NCBI GenBank assembly: GCA_004293815.1
Contig: RDZD01000027.1
Coordinates: forward strand, 3,260-67,259
Direction: 5' to 3'
Length of the DNA: 64,000 bases
Source of the DNA: Cytophagales bacterium
GTDB lineage: Bacteria; Bacteroidota; Bacteroidia; Cytophagales; Bernardetiaceae
A model generated the notes under the pieces. The model was not told where the DNA came from. It ran no database searches and saw only the letters and a program-made list of their open reading frames with translations. A program made the position numbers and the translations under genes. Numbering within the stretch: the stretch's first letter is position 1; the number at the start of each line of letters is the position of its first letter. Below, piece by piece: positions 1 to 11,054 of this stretch.

Positions 1-375
1 AAAAGTCAAGCTTTTTAATACTTTTGATTTTTTTAGATGTCAAAGAACGCCCTTCTTTGGGATTCTATTCTCAATTTTGGGTAATTAACAATTTGCTTTT
101 TTGAGAGAGTATTGTTTCAAGGATTCGTTCTTTATTGAATAAATGATACAAGTATATTGGTATTCTTCTTGTATATTTGCCGTATCATCGTCGTATATTC
201 GCCGTATCATCTTCGTACATACCAGATATTGAAATAATTCAATTAATTATCACCAGTCTTAACTCGTGAGGTAAGGGTTAGTAGTGTTTTCCTCTTGTAT
301 CACGCACAAATAGGCCATAACCGACATACTACATTCTTAGAGGAGTGCTTTTACACTCTCTAATAGCATGTATGA
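1..375. other. intergenic region with a short tandem repeat
   Basis: No convincing gene is seen in this AT-rich left end. The only structure found is a 22-bp tandem repeat listed separately (171-223). The region lies downstream of the minus-strand hydrolase. No clear terminator hairpin was seen. Confidence 0.6.
171..223. repeat. 22-bp tandem repeat, about 2.4 copies
   Basis: Two adjacent 22-bp units (171-192 and 193-214) share the core GTATATT(T/C)GCCGTATCATC and differ at two positions. A partial third copy starts at 215 with GTACATACC. The copies are non-coding. They could be a protein-binding array or simple sequence expansion; the function is unknown. Confidence 0.65.
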
Positions 376-1071
376 CTAGGTGGTGGCAAAAAAACGCTCT
401 ATGATAGGCCCTAAAATAGTCAAATTGGCCTTTTGAAGATCATGCGGGGTATGAGGCAAACACAAAAAACTGCCTTTGGGTATTGTTCGCGCCACAACAA
501 GGCTCTCTTGTACGTCCGCAGTGGTGTCGTTCTCGCCTATACTCACCAGCACAGGGCAGCTAATTTGAGCAAGCTTTTCTTTGGAAAGTAAATTATTGGG
601 TGCGTTGCGACGCAGTAAATCCGCTGTTTTTTCTAGTACCTGCGCCCAGCCAGCTCCATGCTCTGATTCAAGCTGCTTGGCAAAAGCTGGCACTTTAGCC
701 GTGAGCGTGGCGGGAACCAGAAACTTACACTGTTTTTCAGCAGCAGCTTCGTCCCAGAGGAACTTTGTTCCGAAGGTGACAATGCCTTTTATATTGTTGG
801 CATTTTGCAACGCCGCACAAAGAGCCGCATAGCCTCCCATGCTGTAGCCCACCAAAAAGACTTCTTGTCCATCAAAGGCATCTATTTCTTGGCGTACGGC
901 TGCTGCAAAATCTTCAAAAGAAAAGGGCTGTTGGTGGGTGCGCTGCCCGTGTCCTGGTAAGTCTACACAGCGTGTGAGGTGGCCTTTTTGGGAAAAGTAC
1001 ATGCTCATTTGCTGCATTTGAGCCATAGAGCCTATTGCGCCATGAAAAAAGAGAATCGGAGTCATGCTCAT
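376..1071 (-). CDS. alpha/beta-fold hydrolase
   Basis: A cytosolic alpha/beta hydrolase of about 231 residues; the substrate cannot be told from sequence. The oxyanion-side motif FFHGAIG lies near the N-terminus. The nucleophile elbow is GYSMGG, the acid is probably the Asp in GENDTT, and the catalytic His lies in HTPHDL near the C-terminus. No signal peptide is present. The longest open frame begins with TTG at 1101; I place the start at the ATG at 1071 (MSMTPILFF), with 1065 as an alternative, because homologues start just before the first beta strand. It stands alone on the minus strand, divergent from the next gene. Family is firm, substrate unknown. Confidence 0.85.
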   Translation of the reverse strand: MSMTPILFFHGAIGSMAQMQQMSMYFSQKGHLTRCVDLPGHGQRTHQQPFSFEDFAAAVRQEIDAFDGQEVFLVGYSMGGYAALCAALQNANNIKGIVTFGTKFLWDEAAAEKQCKFLVPATLTAKVPAFAKQLESEHGAGWAQVLEKTADLLRRNAPNNLLSKEKLAQISCPVLVSIGENDTTADVQESLVVARTIPKGSFLCLPHTPHDLQKANLTILGPIIERFFATT

Positions 1072-1440
1072 AAATTTTATACACTGTAAACATAAATCCA
1101 AATTGCTTTGAAATCAAGCTTTGGTATCAAAATAAAAAAATCAATGTTTCTAGGCTCAGTATGCAAACTTCAGTAAATGAAATGCCTCCTCATCTTGCAA
1201 TAGATAAAAAACTAATTATCAGTTTCTTTTCATTCTTGACAATCTAAAACAAGCCATAAGAAGGGGTTTTTAATGAATTGTGAGCTTATTTTTGTCAAAG
1301 AACATAGTTTTGAGGCTAAAAATTTGCTTTTTAAATTTCAATACCTCAAATTTGGCAGTATCTAAGCTCTTTTTAGGCTTAATTAACACTTTGCTTGACA
1401 CCTAAGCATATAAGTTTTAGAACACAACAAGGATTGATGT
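1072..1440. other. divergent intergenic region
   Basis: About 370 bp of AT-rich non-coding sequence between the divergent hydrolase and the 1441 gene; it must hold promoters for both. A weak candidate for the plus-strand gene is TTTG at 1390-1393 followed by TAAGTTTT at 1411-1418, but the spacing (17) is short and the last base mismatches, so I do not list it as a promoter. Confidence 0.5.
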
Positions 1441-1887
1441 ATGAGTGCTTCATTAGATAAAATGAACGAATTGCTTTGCAAAATTATTGAAAAGCGTAAT
1501 GCCTTGAGCGTACTTACCTACGATAGCGAAGACTATGACGCTCTAGAAGAGCAACTTCATGACATAGAGGATAATATGATAGCAGAGTATGGAGCTAACA
1601 TAGAAAAGGTTATCCGTAAGGTATATGCCAAGTTTGCTAGTGAAGGCAGCGAAGTGATGTCTCCCCTGTCTTATATAGCTCGTCGATACACTGTTATGGG
1701 TAAAAACAAACTAGGCGTGGATTATGAACTGCCGCTCGGCGAGGGTATTCAGGTGGATTCTAGCGAGTTGCAAAGTACTGAAATTAGAGTTGCTATTTTG
1801 CCAAATCCTATGCGCGTAACGGTGGTTACTGACAATGGCAGCCGAACAGATAGAATGGCCGTTGAATTTAGTAAGGTTTTGTCTTAA
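1441..1887 (+). CDS. hypothetical protein, 148 aa
   Basis: Not recognised. It is a soluble protein with an acidic helical first half (about residues 1-60, rich in Glu and Asp, coiled-coil-like) and a second half of predicted beta strands ending in VTVVTDNGSRTDRMAVEFS. No signal peptide, membrane segment or catalytic motif is visible. It is followed after 39 bp by the DUF2339 membrane protein and then the Fe-S protein, all on the same strand, so it probably belongs to that operon. The ATG start is clear. Confidence 0.75.
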   Translation: MSASLDKMNELLCKIIEKRNALSVLTYDSEDYDALEEQLHDIEDNMIAEYGANIEKVIRKVYAKFASEGSEVMSPLSYIARRYTVMGKNKLGVDYELPLGEGIQVDSSELQSTEIRVAILPNPMRVTVVTDNGSRTDRMAVEFSKVLS

Positions 1888-1926
1888 CACAAACCATTGA
1901 AACGTCCTAACCTAATCTCAAAAACT

Positions 1927-4542
1927 ATGACGCCGCCCAAAAGATCAAAAGAAAGCATAGCCGATGAACTCAATGAGTTTAAAGAAGTTGTTGTAAAAAA
2001 CAGACAAAGCATTCAAAATCAAGAAGATGGCTTTTTGACTACGCAGTCTGATGATTCCTACCAGGTGTTATTGAGCAATGGTGATTTTACAAAAGAGGAC
2101 GAAGAGCTTCACAAAAGAGCTCATTTATTTGAGAAGAAAGAAGAGAAAGAAACACCGCAAGAAGAAAAGCCTGTTGCTCAAAAGTATGCAGATTTTAAGC
2201 CTAGACAGGTATCTTTGAAGGCTTTTTTGGATTTGGACGAGGAAATCGCACAGGACGTGACGGAGCCATCGCCTATGGGCAGCACTCCTCAGGCCACACC
2301 TCAAATTCGTAAACGCTTCGAAAGAGAGGTTCAAACCATCATAGATCGCCACAAAAAAGATGTAGAAACATTTATTGGCGAAAATTTGATGAGCAAGCTT
2401 GGTGTTTTGATGCTTGTCATAGGCATTTCTTTTGGGGTGAATTATGGCATAGCTACAGGCTTCATCACAGAAGTAGGACGTTTGGGTATAGGTGTTCTGA
2501 CGGCCATCATTGCTTTTTTCTTTGCACATCAACTCCGCGAAAGCAACGAAACCTTTAGTTCGCTTTTGGCTGTTACGGGAACAATTATTCTGTACTATAC
2601 GGCCTTTTTATTCTTTGGATACTATCAAATCCAAAATCTGCTCATCGCTTTTTCGGTTTGTTTGGCGGTGGTGTTTGTAGCGGTGGGCTTGGCCTTGTAT
2701 TACGACCGCAAGCGTTTAGCTTTATTTGCAATGATTAGCGGATATTTAGCTGGTTACTTGATAGATGGCTCTGTTACGTCTTATGAGTTTTTGTTTGCCT
2801 ATCTGCTCATTTTAAATGTGGCGTTTATTGCGATAGCCTATCACCGAAACTGGACAGGTGTCAATTTGATTACCTTCTTTTCTTCACTGTTTTTGTATGG
2901 GGGCTGGCTCGTTACGCACGACATGACAGAAGATAGAGCTTATCAAACCGCTATGATATTTTCTACGCTCTATTATTTGACGTTTTTTGCGATGAACGTT
3001 ATTAACAGTGTCAGAAAAAATATTGATTTGAGCAGGTTTAACCACACGATGTTACTCACCAACACCTTTTTTTATGTGGCATCGGTGCTTTACGTTCTAA
3101 TAGTGCGCGACAACACACGTGAAACGATAGGCATTTTTGCAGTGTGCTTGGGCGTATTCAACGCGGCTTATGCTTATGTATTGCAAAGTCGTAAGGAAGA
3201 AGATAGTAATCTCTTCATGTCAGTTGTTTCTTACACCATATTTTTTGTAACGGCAGCCATACCTTTGATTTTAGGCGGCCGTTTGCTGACCATTTTCTGG
3301 GGCTTAGAATCTGCGATATTGCTTTATTTGGCTATTCGCAGTGGAGCTTATCGCATCAAGCAGGCTGCACTCGTTGTACTGGTTTTGGCTCTTTTAAGCT
3401 TGCCAGTAGAGCTGATTTTAGCTTATTCTAACTCGCTCATTGTGTTTTTCTGGAACAGAGCTGTTTTTGTTATGGTGTTTTATGTGGCTCTCATGCTGAG
3501 CCTCTTATATATGGTTAAGCCATTAGACCCCAAGAAAAGTATTTGGATAATAAACCCAAAGGGTCTGAGAGCTATTTTTACCACGATTACCATCTTCTTC
3601 ATCTTCTTTATCGGCAACTTTGAGTTGAGTTTTCATAGCGAAAGCAACTTTGGGAACAATAACTTCCGTAATCTATTAATTTGCTTTTATAATACAGCCC
3701 TTTGTATTGGCTTCTGGCTTTTGGCACAGAAGCGCAATATGCCCAGACTTCAGCACAATATTTCTTACGCCATGGTGGCTCTAGCTTTGATGTATTTTGT
3801 TTTGGGGCATTTTTCTGCCGTGAGTCTTCGTAACAGTTACGTGCTCACCTTTGCGCAGGCTTTGGAAAATATTGACGAAGTGGCTGTTATGTCGCTTGCC
3901 AATGGCTATTTTTGGCAGTTTATGTTTCATTATCTTATCTTGGGATCTATTGTGTTTTGCTACATAGATCTCATTCGCAAGATTATGAATGAGCATGGTA
4001 AAGAGTCCGTACTTTTTGCCTTTACTGCTTGGTTTGCTTGTGTGCTGCTTGTCATCTGCATGACGCTTGAGCTAGATCATTTGGCCGTTATTTGGTATTA
4101 TGAGCCTGGGGACACTCCTTCTGAAATTATCAAGACTAGCCGTCTGCTGGGCTACACTATGCTCTGGACGATTCTCTCGTTTGGATTTATGTTACAAGGC
4201 ATGAAGTTCAAAATCAGGGAACTCAGACTGGTCTCTTTAACATTGTTCATTATCACGTTTCTCAAGTTCTTTGCTTTTGACTTTAGACTCATGAGCACCC
4301 AAGGTAAAATCATATCCTTCTTAGCCATTGGTGCTATTTTCATCACAGTGTCTTTCCTCTACAATAAACTCCGCAAATCCAATATTGAGTGGGAAATAGA
4401 AGAACTTAAATTTGGGGCGCAAAATAAGAAAAAGCCTAATCAAGCCGCACCACCAGCTGAAGAAAATCAGGAAGAACCTTCTGGAGAGGGCGACAACTCA
4501 GAAGAAGACTCAACCGAGCCACCCACTGAAAACAAAAATTAA
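1927..4542 (+). CDS. DUF2339 polytopic membrane protein
   Basis: A very hydrophobic inner-membrane protein of the DUF2339 family, of unknown function. The first ~150 residues are charged and cytoplasmic with a basic amphipathic helix. The motif GENLMSKLGVLMLVIGISFG then opens a run of some twenty membrane segments reaching almost to residue 830. The C-terminal tail is acidic and proline/glutamate rich. The longest frame opens with TTG at 1897; the ATG at 1927 (MTPPKRSK) is the better start. The gene sits 37 bp ahead of the Fe-S membrane protein, suggesting co-transcription. Confidence 0.85.
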   Translation: MTPPKRSKESIADELNEFKEVVVKNRQSIQNQEDGFLTTQSDDSYQVLLSNGDFTKEDEELHKRAHLFEKKEEKETPQEEKPVAQKYADFKPRQVSLKAFLDLDEEIAQDVTEPSPMGSTPQATPQIRKRFEREVQTIIDRHKKDVETFIGENLMSKLGVLMLVIGISFGVNYGIATGFITEVGRLGIGVLTAIIAFFFAHQLRESNETFSSLLAVTGTIILYYTAFLFFGYYQIQNLLIAFSVCLAVVFVAVGLALYYDRKRLALFAMISGYLAGYLIDGSVTSYEFLFAYLLILNVAFIAIAYHRNWTGVNLITFFSSLFLYGGWLVTHDMTEDRAYQTAMIFSTLYYLTFFAMNVINSVRKNIDLSRFNHTMLLTNTFFYVASVLYVLIVRDNTRETIGIFAVCLGVFNAAYAYVLQSRKEEDSNLFMSVVSYTIFFVTAAIPLILGGRLLTIFWGLESAILLYLAIRSGAYRIKQAALVVLVLALLSLPVELILAYSNSLIVFFWNRAVFVMVFYVALMLSLLYMVKPLDPKKSIWIINPKGLRAIFTTITIFFIFFIGNFELSFHSESNFGNNNFRNLLICFYNTALCIGFWLLAQKRNMPRLQHNISYAMVALALMYFVLGHFSAVSLRNSYVLTFAQALENIDEVAVMSLANGYFWQFMFHYLILGSIVFCYIDLIRKIMNEHGKESVLFAFTAWFACVLLVICMTLELDHLAVIWYYEPGDTPSEIIKTSRLLGYTMLWTILSFGFMLQGMKFKIRELRLVSLTLFIITFLKFFAFDFRLMSTQGKIISFLAIGAIFITVSFLYNKLRKSNIEWEIEELKFGAQNKKKPNQAAPPAEENQEEPSGEGDNSEEDSTEPPTENKN

Positions 4543-4579
4543 ACACAAGAAGTATTTTAACCAAAAGCTTTTTTGATCT

Positions 4580-6112
4580 ATGGAATTAGCAGCATTTATT
4601 ATTCCTATTATCTTGTTTTTTATCCTCTTGGTAGGAGCGGCAATGGCAGTTTGGAACAGGATAATGCACATTAAGCGCAATATCCTGCTAGGAAAACCGC
4701 TCTATTTCTATAAATCTTGGGTAGAAGACTGGGCTTTTCCGAGTAAAAAAGAAGTGGCTTATCAAACACGATTTGTGAATGGCCACTACGAAAGTGCGCT
4801 GACTGTGGGCGGAAGCTCTGCCTGTAATGGCACTGGTAAAAATTCAGATGAAGCTGAAAATAATGCGGCAAAGGTGTTTTGCTTGCAAAATGGCATTAAC
4901 AAAAATGCTGAGCGCATGCGCAATATGCTGCTCATTGCCTTAGGACAGAAAAAAATGTTTGAAAGGCCGCTAGTGGGCATCATGCACATGGTCATTTACG
5001 TGGGCTTTATACTCATCAATATAGAGCTGCTCGAAATCATTTTGGACGGCCTGACTGGCCAGCACCGATTATTTGCTCCCGTTTTTGGATCCTTTTACAC
5101 TTGGCTCATAGGTTTCTTTGAGCTGGTGGGTCTCTTGGTTAGTATGTCCTGTGTGGTCTTTTTAGTTCGCCGTAATGTCCTCAAACTGGGTAGATTCCAA
5201 AAGCCAGAGATGGTGGGATGGGCCTCTTTGGATGCCAATCTGATTCTGTTTTTTGAAATGGTTTTAGTTACATTGCTTTACACGATGAACGCCACCGACA
5301 GTGTGTTACAAGCGCGCGGTGTAGCGGGCTATGTGCATGAAGGCATGGAACCTATGCGCTTTTTGATAAGCCAAGCACTGATTCCTATCTACTCTGGTTT
5401 CTCAAATGAAAGTTTGAAATTATTGGAGCGTGTAGCTTGGTGGGGGCACATCTGTGGTATCATCAGTTTTTCTATTTATGTTACGTACTCCAAGCACTTG
5501 CATATTGTTTTGGCGTTTTTCAATACCTACTATGCCGATTTGCGCAACCGTGGGCAAATGAAAAATATGGAAAACATTACCAAAGAAGTCAAGCTGGCCA
5601 TGGGCTTGATAGAAGACACCACCAGCTCTGAAGAAGTGGTGGATATGAATTTTGGTGCTAAAGATGTACAGCAGTTATCTTGGAAAAATATCTTAGACGC
5701 CTACACCTGTACAGAGTGCGGGCGTTGTACTTCTGTCTGTCCTGCCAACCTGACAGGTAAAAAACTGTCGCCACGTAAAATTATGATGGATACACGTGAT
5801 AGGGCAGAATTAGTGGGCATTCAGCTAGACAATAACAACGGTCAGTGGCAAGACGACGGCAAGGCTCTTTATGGTCATCATATTTCTAAAGAAGAAATCC
5901 TAGCTTGTACCACCTGCAATGCCTGCGTAGAAGCTTGCCCAGTCAATATCAATCCACTGGACATTATTTTGCAGATTCGCCGCCATATTACCATGGAGGA
6001 GGCCAATGTTCCAGATGCATGGAAATCTATGTTTGCAAACGTAGAAAATACGCAAGCACCTTGGGCTTTTCCTGCCTCAGATCGCTTTAAGTGGGCAGAA
6101 GAAATCAAGTAA
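4580..6112 (+). CDS. membrane (Fe-S)-binding protein, HdrC-like, with dsRBD-like insert
   Basis: A membrane-anchored ferredoxin-type electron carrier of the Bacteroidota (Fe-S)-binding family related to heterodisulfide reductase subunits. Residues 1-24 form a membrane anchor, and several further membrane helices lie between about 128 and 315. The C-terminal domain has two 4Fe-4S motifs: C377xxC380xxC383xxxC387 and C443xxC446xxC449xxxC453. Unusually, residues 44-106 form an extra cytoplasmic loop resembling a double-stranded RNA-binding domain (GTGKNSDEAENNAA at its end). In related genomes a CCG-domain partner normally follows; here about 500 bp of non-coding DNA follows instead. It probably passes electrons to or from a quinone-linked enzyme, but the partner is unknown. 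Confidence 0.85.
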   Translation: MELAAFIIPIILFFILLVGAAMAVWNRIMHIKRNILLGKPLYFYKSWVEDWAFPSKKEVAYQTRFVNGHYESALTVGGSSACNGTGKNSDEAENNAAKVFCLQNGINKNAERMRNMLLIALGQKKMFERPLVGIMHMVIYVGFILINIELLEIILDGLTGQHRLFAPVFGSFYTWLIGFFELVGLLVSMSCVVFLVRRNVLKLGRFQKPEMVGWASLDANLILFFEMVLVTLLYTMNATDSVLQARGVAGYVHEGMEPMRFLISQALIPIYSGFSNESLKLLERVAWWGHICGIISFSIYVTYSKHLHIVLAFFNTYYADLRNRGQMKNMENITKEVKLAMGLIEDTTSSEEVVDMNFGAKDVQQLSWKNILDAYTCTECGRCTSVCPANLTGKKLSPRKIMMDTRDRAELVGIQLDNNNGQWQDDGKALYGHHISKEEILACTTCNACVEACPVNINPLDIILQIRRHITMEEANVPDAWKSMFANVENTQAPWAFPASDRFKWAEEIK

Positions 6113-6618
6113 AAAGGCTTATAGGAATATTTGGAGGCATTCGTCTCAACACAAGGCTCTTTAGAAAGAACTTCTAGAAGATTGATTCCTATTGGTATAG
6201 TTTTTCTTGTCTTTTCAGACGGGTAAAGCCTGATATTTCTATATTTAAGACCTGTAAGAATTTGGACGATTTCTTTTAGGAAAGGAGTTACATGGAGCTA
6301 AACTGCAGAAAATCAAGCAAATGATTCTTTGGTTAATATTTTCAATGTTTCTGAATATTTGCCATGATTAACAGCTCTGTGGTTGATTATGAGAGAATAA
6401 ACTCTGTTTCAAATGATCTTGGCTCAAAACGTTTAGAGCGATTAGATTGTGTTAAACTTAACAAACAAAAAGCTCACACAAAACGTTAAATAATTTATAC
6501 AAAAACTGGTCTTTTTTTTGATTAAAGTATTAACTTGCGAGCTGATTGTGTCAAAAGCAATCCAGCAAACGGCTTTGAGGTTTAAAAAAGATTTTTAAAG
6601 CGTTTTAGAACATACACC
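6113..6618. other. intergenic region
   Basis: Just over 500 bp with no open frame worth calling. It contains a perfect 10-bp palindrome CTTCTAGAAG near 6170 and AT-rich sequence upstream of the 6619 gene, where a TTTG near 6517 precedes a poor -7 match (TAACTTGC). No terminator with a clear U-run was found after the Fe-S gene. Confidence 0.5.
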
Positions 6619-7230
6619 ATGCAAGCAAAACACTCTTTATATCAACGACTTTTGTCGTCTGCGCTTGCAGATACTAACCATACTGTACGCTTGACTACCG
6701 AAGTACATATTCCGTTGCATAAACGCAAGCTAGGGCTCAGAGCACTGGCTTGTGGCTTGATTGCATTCTGTTTGCTAGCCTTATGGTCTTTTTACCATAC
6801 AGCTTCGCTAGATTGGCGTTTGGGCTTATTGGTGCTATTGCTTTTTGCCACTTGCACCATTTCTAGCGCAATTTATACCTTCAGCTTTATTGTCAAGCTG
6901 CTAGAACAGGCTCCTGGACTATCTATTTCTAAAATGGGTATTAAGGATAATTCTACTTATTTTGCCTGCGGTTTTATGCACTGGGAAAATATTAAAAGTG
7001 TAAGAGTCATTCGTAAAGGTTCACGCCATTTATTGGCCTTAGAAATTGTTCAACCTCAAAAATACATTTCTCGCCTGAGTGGCCGCGCACAAAAAGTGGC
7101 CGACCAGCGTATGCTGCTCTACCAAACTCCCTATATCGTGCGTATGGACTATTTGGATTGTAACATCGATGAGATTTACACGCTCATTCATCATCAAATA
7201 AATAACCATCTGTATTCTCTCAATGATTAA
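6619..7230 (+). CDS. STM3941-like two-helix membrane protein
   Basis: Small membrane protein of 203 residues resembling the STM3941 family, which has no assigned function. After a short N-terminal part (IPLHKRKLG) two membrane helices run from about 41 to 63 and 68 to 92. A cytoplasmic PH-like beta-rich domain follows, with the family hallmarks [19 protein letters not shown], then the QPQKYISRL segment, and a late [11 protein letters not shown] strand. Its stop overlaps the scoA start by 8 bp (ATGATTAA), so the two are translationally coupled. Confidence 0.7.
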   Translation: MQAKHSLYQRLLSSALADTNHTVRLTTEVHIPLHKRKLGLRALACGLIAFCLLALWSFYHTASLDWRLGLLVLLLFATCTISSAIYTFSFIVKLLEQAPGLSISKMGIKDNSTYFACGFMHWENIKSVRVIRKGSRHLLALEIVQPQKYISRLSGRAQKVADQRMLLYQTPYIVRMDYLDCNIDEIYTLIHHQINNHLYSLND

Positions 7231-7921
7231 GAAAACTGTTTCTGGCGCATTAGAAGCCATCGCGGACATTAAAAGTGGCGCAACTATTATGTTTGGCGGC
7301 TTCGGATTGTCTGGTATACCCGAAAATTGTATTGCGGCCTTAGCCAATAGTTCTATTAATAATTTGACTTGTATTTCCAATAACGCTGGCGTTGACGGTT
7401 TTGGTCTTGGGCTTTTGCTGGAGAAGCACCAAATCAAAAAAATGATGGCTTCTTATGTGGGCGAGAACAAAGAATTTGAACGTCAATTGCTGTCGGGCGA
7501 GCTTGAAGTAGATCTCATACCTCAAGGCACACTCGCAGAGCGCATCCGTGCAGGCGGTGCGGGAATCCCTGCATTTTTTACACCCACTGGCTACGGTACA
7601 GAAATTGCCAACGGCAAGGAGATTAGAGAGTTTGATGGTAAGATGTACCTGATGGAGGCTTGGCTTCGTGCCGATTTTGCTATTGTCAAAGCTTGGAAGG
7701 GCGATGAGGCTGGCAATTTGGTTTACAGAGGTACTTCGCGTAACTTTAATCCTATGATGGCCACGGCTGGCAAAATCACCATTGCAGAGGTGGAAGAGCT
7801 GGTACCAATTGGCACTTTAGATCCTAACCAAATACATACGCCAGGGATTTATGTCCAAAGAATTTTTCAGGGACAGAATTATGAAAAACGCATAGAACAA
7901 CGCACTGTTCGTGCCAACTAG
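7223..7921 (+). CDS. scoA: 3-oxoacid CoA-transferase subunit A
   Basis: Alpha subunit of succinyl-CoA:3-ketoacid CoA-transferase, which moves CoA between succinyl-CoA and acetoacetate in ketone-body and butanoate metabolism. Full length at 232 residues. Family motifs include [14 protein letters not shown] near the N-terminus, the [14 protein letters not shown] strand-turn, and [18 protein letters not shown]. The catalytic glutamate sits on subunit B, which normally follows directly; here the next gene is lgt and no subunit B is in the window. Translation is coupled to the preceding STM3941-like gene. Other CoA-transferase family I substrates remain possible. Confidence 0.9.
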   Translation: MIKKTVSGALEAIADIKSGATIMFGGFGLSGIPENCIAALANSSINNLTCISNNAGVDGFGLGLLLEKHQIKKMMASYVGENKEFERQLLSGELEVDLIPQGTLAERIRAGGAGIPAFFTPTGYGTEIANGKEIREFDGKMYLMEAWLRADFAIVKAWKGDEAGNLVYRGTSRNFNPMMATAGKITIAEVEELVPIGTLDPNQIHTPGIYVQRIFQGQNYEKRIEQRTVRAN

Positions 7922-7953
7922 TTCACTGCTTTAAACGCCCAAAACTGTTTTTT

Positions 7954-8781
7954 ATGGGTTTAGCATATTTTATTTGGCAACTCACCCCTGATATTATCAG
8001 TCTGGGAGCACTGAACATCCGCTGGTATAGTGTGTTTTTTATGGGTGCTTTTATGGTGGGCTACTATATTGGCATTGTCATTTACAAGATAGAAAATAAG
8101 CCTCAGCCTCAATTAGATATTTTAGTACTCTATCTTTTTTTTAGCATGCTGGGCGGCGCGCGCTTAGGGCACTGCTTGTTTTACGACCCTGTTTTTTACT
8201 TTCACAACCCTATCGAGATTTTGTATATTTGGAAGGGAGGTCTAGCAAGTCATGGTGCGCTGATTATGATGCCTTTAGCTATTGCTCATTTTGGCAAGAG
8301 CCGTCCTACTCAGAGTTTCTACTGGGTCATAGATCGTTTAGTGTTCATCATTGCCATGGTGGCGTTTTTCATTCGTTTGGGTAATTTCTTTAATAGCGAA
8401 GCCGTGGGCATACCCAGCGATTTGCCTTGGGCGGTTCAGTTTATTCACTACGACGGTCAGCCACGACACCCCAGCCAACTTTATGAAGCCTTTTTTTATT
8501 TAGCTGTCTTTGTTGTAATGGGGCTTTATTACATTAAACGCAACTATTGGCTGCGCAAAGGAGAAAATTTGGGTATGTTTTTAATTCTAATTTTTGGCTT
8601 CCGTTTTTTTGTAGAATATGTCAAAGAAGCTGACGAGTTTTATGATTTTATACTTTTTAGCCTCAACAAAGGCCAAGTTCTGAGCATACCTGCTGTGCTG
8701 ATAGGACTTTGGTTGGTATTTAGAGCGCGTTCTCAAAGCAAAACAGGCCCTTCTGAAAAAATCACCACTTCTGAGTCCTAA
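7954..8781 (+). CDS. lgt: prolipoprotein diacylglyceryl transferase
   Basis: Inner-membrane enzyme that transfers diacylglycerol from phosphatidylglycerol to the lipobox cysteine of prolipoproteins, the first step of lipoprotein maturation. The 275 residues form about seven membrane segments. Visible hallmarks are the GGARLGH motif, LASHGAL, the signature RLGNFFNSEAVG carrying the essential Arg and Asn, and RHPSQLYEA. Complete length. It lies 32 bp after scoA and is closed by the shared hairpin terminator before groEL. Several lipoproteins in this window (GldK-like, CAP and TlpA-like proteins) would be its substrates. Confidence 0.96.
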   Translation: MGLAYFIWQLTPDIISLGALNIRWYSVFFMGAFMVGYYIGIVIYKIENKPQPQLDILVLYLFFSMLGGARLGHCLFYDPVFYFHNPIEILYIWKGGLASHGALIMMPLAIAHFGKSRPTQSFYWVIDRLVFIIAMVAFFIRLGNFFNSEAVGIPSDLPWAVQFIHYDGQPRHPSQLYEAFFYLAVFVVMGLYYIKRNYWLRKGENLGMFLILIFGFRFFVEYVKEADEFYDFILFSLNKGQVLSIPAVLIGLWLVFRARSQSKTGPSEKITTSES

Positions 8782-8847
8782 AGCCTTATTTTTTTATACT
8801 TTGGGATTACTTTTTAAAACATTTCTTTGACCATAAACACAAAAAAG

Positions 8848-8889
8848 TACGCCTTCTTTTCAACGATGTGTCGCTAAAAAGAAGGCGTA
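8848..8889. terminator. bidirectional terminator between lgt and groEL
   Basis: Perfect 13-bp inverted repeat, TACGCCTTCTTTT (8848-8860) and AAAAGAAGGCGTA (8877-8889), with a 16-nt loop. It is flanked by T-runs on both strands, so it can end lgt on the plus strand and groEL on the minus strand. Confidence 0.85.
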
Positions 8890-8930
8890 TTTTATTGGCA
8901 ACTGGTTTGTGTTTTCACAAACGGCACTTT

Positions 8931-10577
<1,647 letters not shown>

Positions 10578-10693
10578 CTACTGATTTTTTTATGTTTGTG
10601 AAATTGAATGTATTTTTTTGATAAATAAGCCCTTTGAGAAGACCTCCAGAGGCTTTAACTTTAAAAAAGAAGTTAATTCTTTTGACTGATGAT

Positions 10694-10972
10694 TTAGAGT
10701 ACTGCATAAATATCAGACTCACGCATAATCAAATATTCTTTACCTTCCACTGTTATTTCAGTACCAGAATATTTGCCATAAAGCACGCTGTCGCCCACTT
10801 TGAGGGTCATAGGCTCGTCTTTTTTACCGTTGCCTACAGCTACTACTTTGCCGCGCTGTGGTTTTTCTTTGGCTGTGTCAGGTATGATAATGCCACCTGC
10901 TGTTTTTTCTTCGGCTACCGCTGGTTCCACCAGTACGCGGTCTGCTAAGGGTTTGATAGTTAGATTAGACAT
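10694..10972 (-). CDS. groS: co-chaperonin GroES
   Basis: Lid protein for GroEL, 92 residues, full length. The family signatures are [12 protein letters not shown] at the start, the mobile loop around [11 protein letters not shown], and [16 protein letters not shown] near the C-terminus. It is the first gene of the groESL operon. A good Bacteroidota promoter lies about 50 bp upstream. I saw no CIRCE element, so HrcA control is not supported by the sequence. Confidence 0.98.
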   Translation of the reverse strand: MSNLTIKPLADRVLVEPAVAEEKTAGGIIIPDTAKEKPQRGKVVAVGNGKKDEPMTLKVGDSVLYGKYSGTEITVEGKEYLIMRESDIYAVL

Positions 10973-11022
10973 GACTCAAATAAATATTCGTTTGTCGCTT
11001 AGAAATTTGAAACAAAAACTTT

Positions 11023-11054
11023 TAAAGTTACGAGTGGGTACGAAATAAGCCAAA
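11023..11054 (-). promoter_or_regulatory. groESL promoter
   Basis: Reading the minus strand, TTTG (11051-11054) is followed after 20 nt by TAACTTTA (11023-11030), matching the Bacteroidota TTTG/TAnnTTTG consensus except for the final base. The predicted transcript start is near 11018, giving a leader of about 45 nt before groES. Confidence 0.6.

Noticed and set aside
171..223. CRISPR-like array
   Set aside because: The 22-bp units abut without spacers and there are no cas genes; it is a simple tandem repeat.
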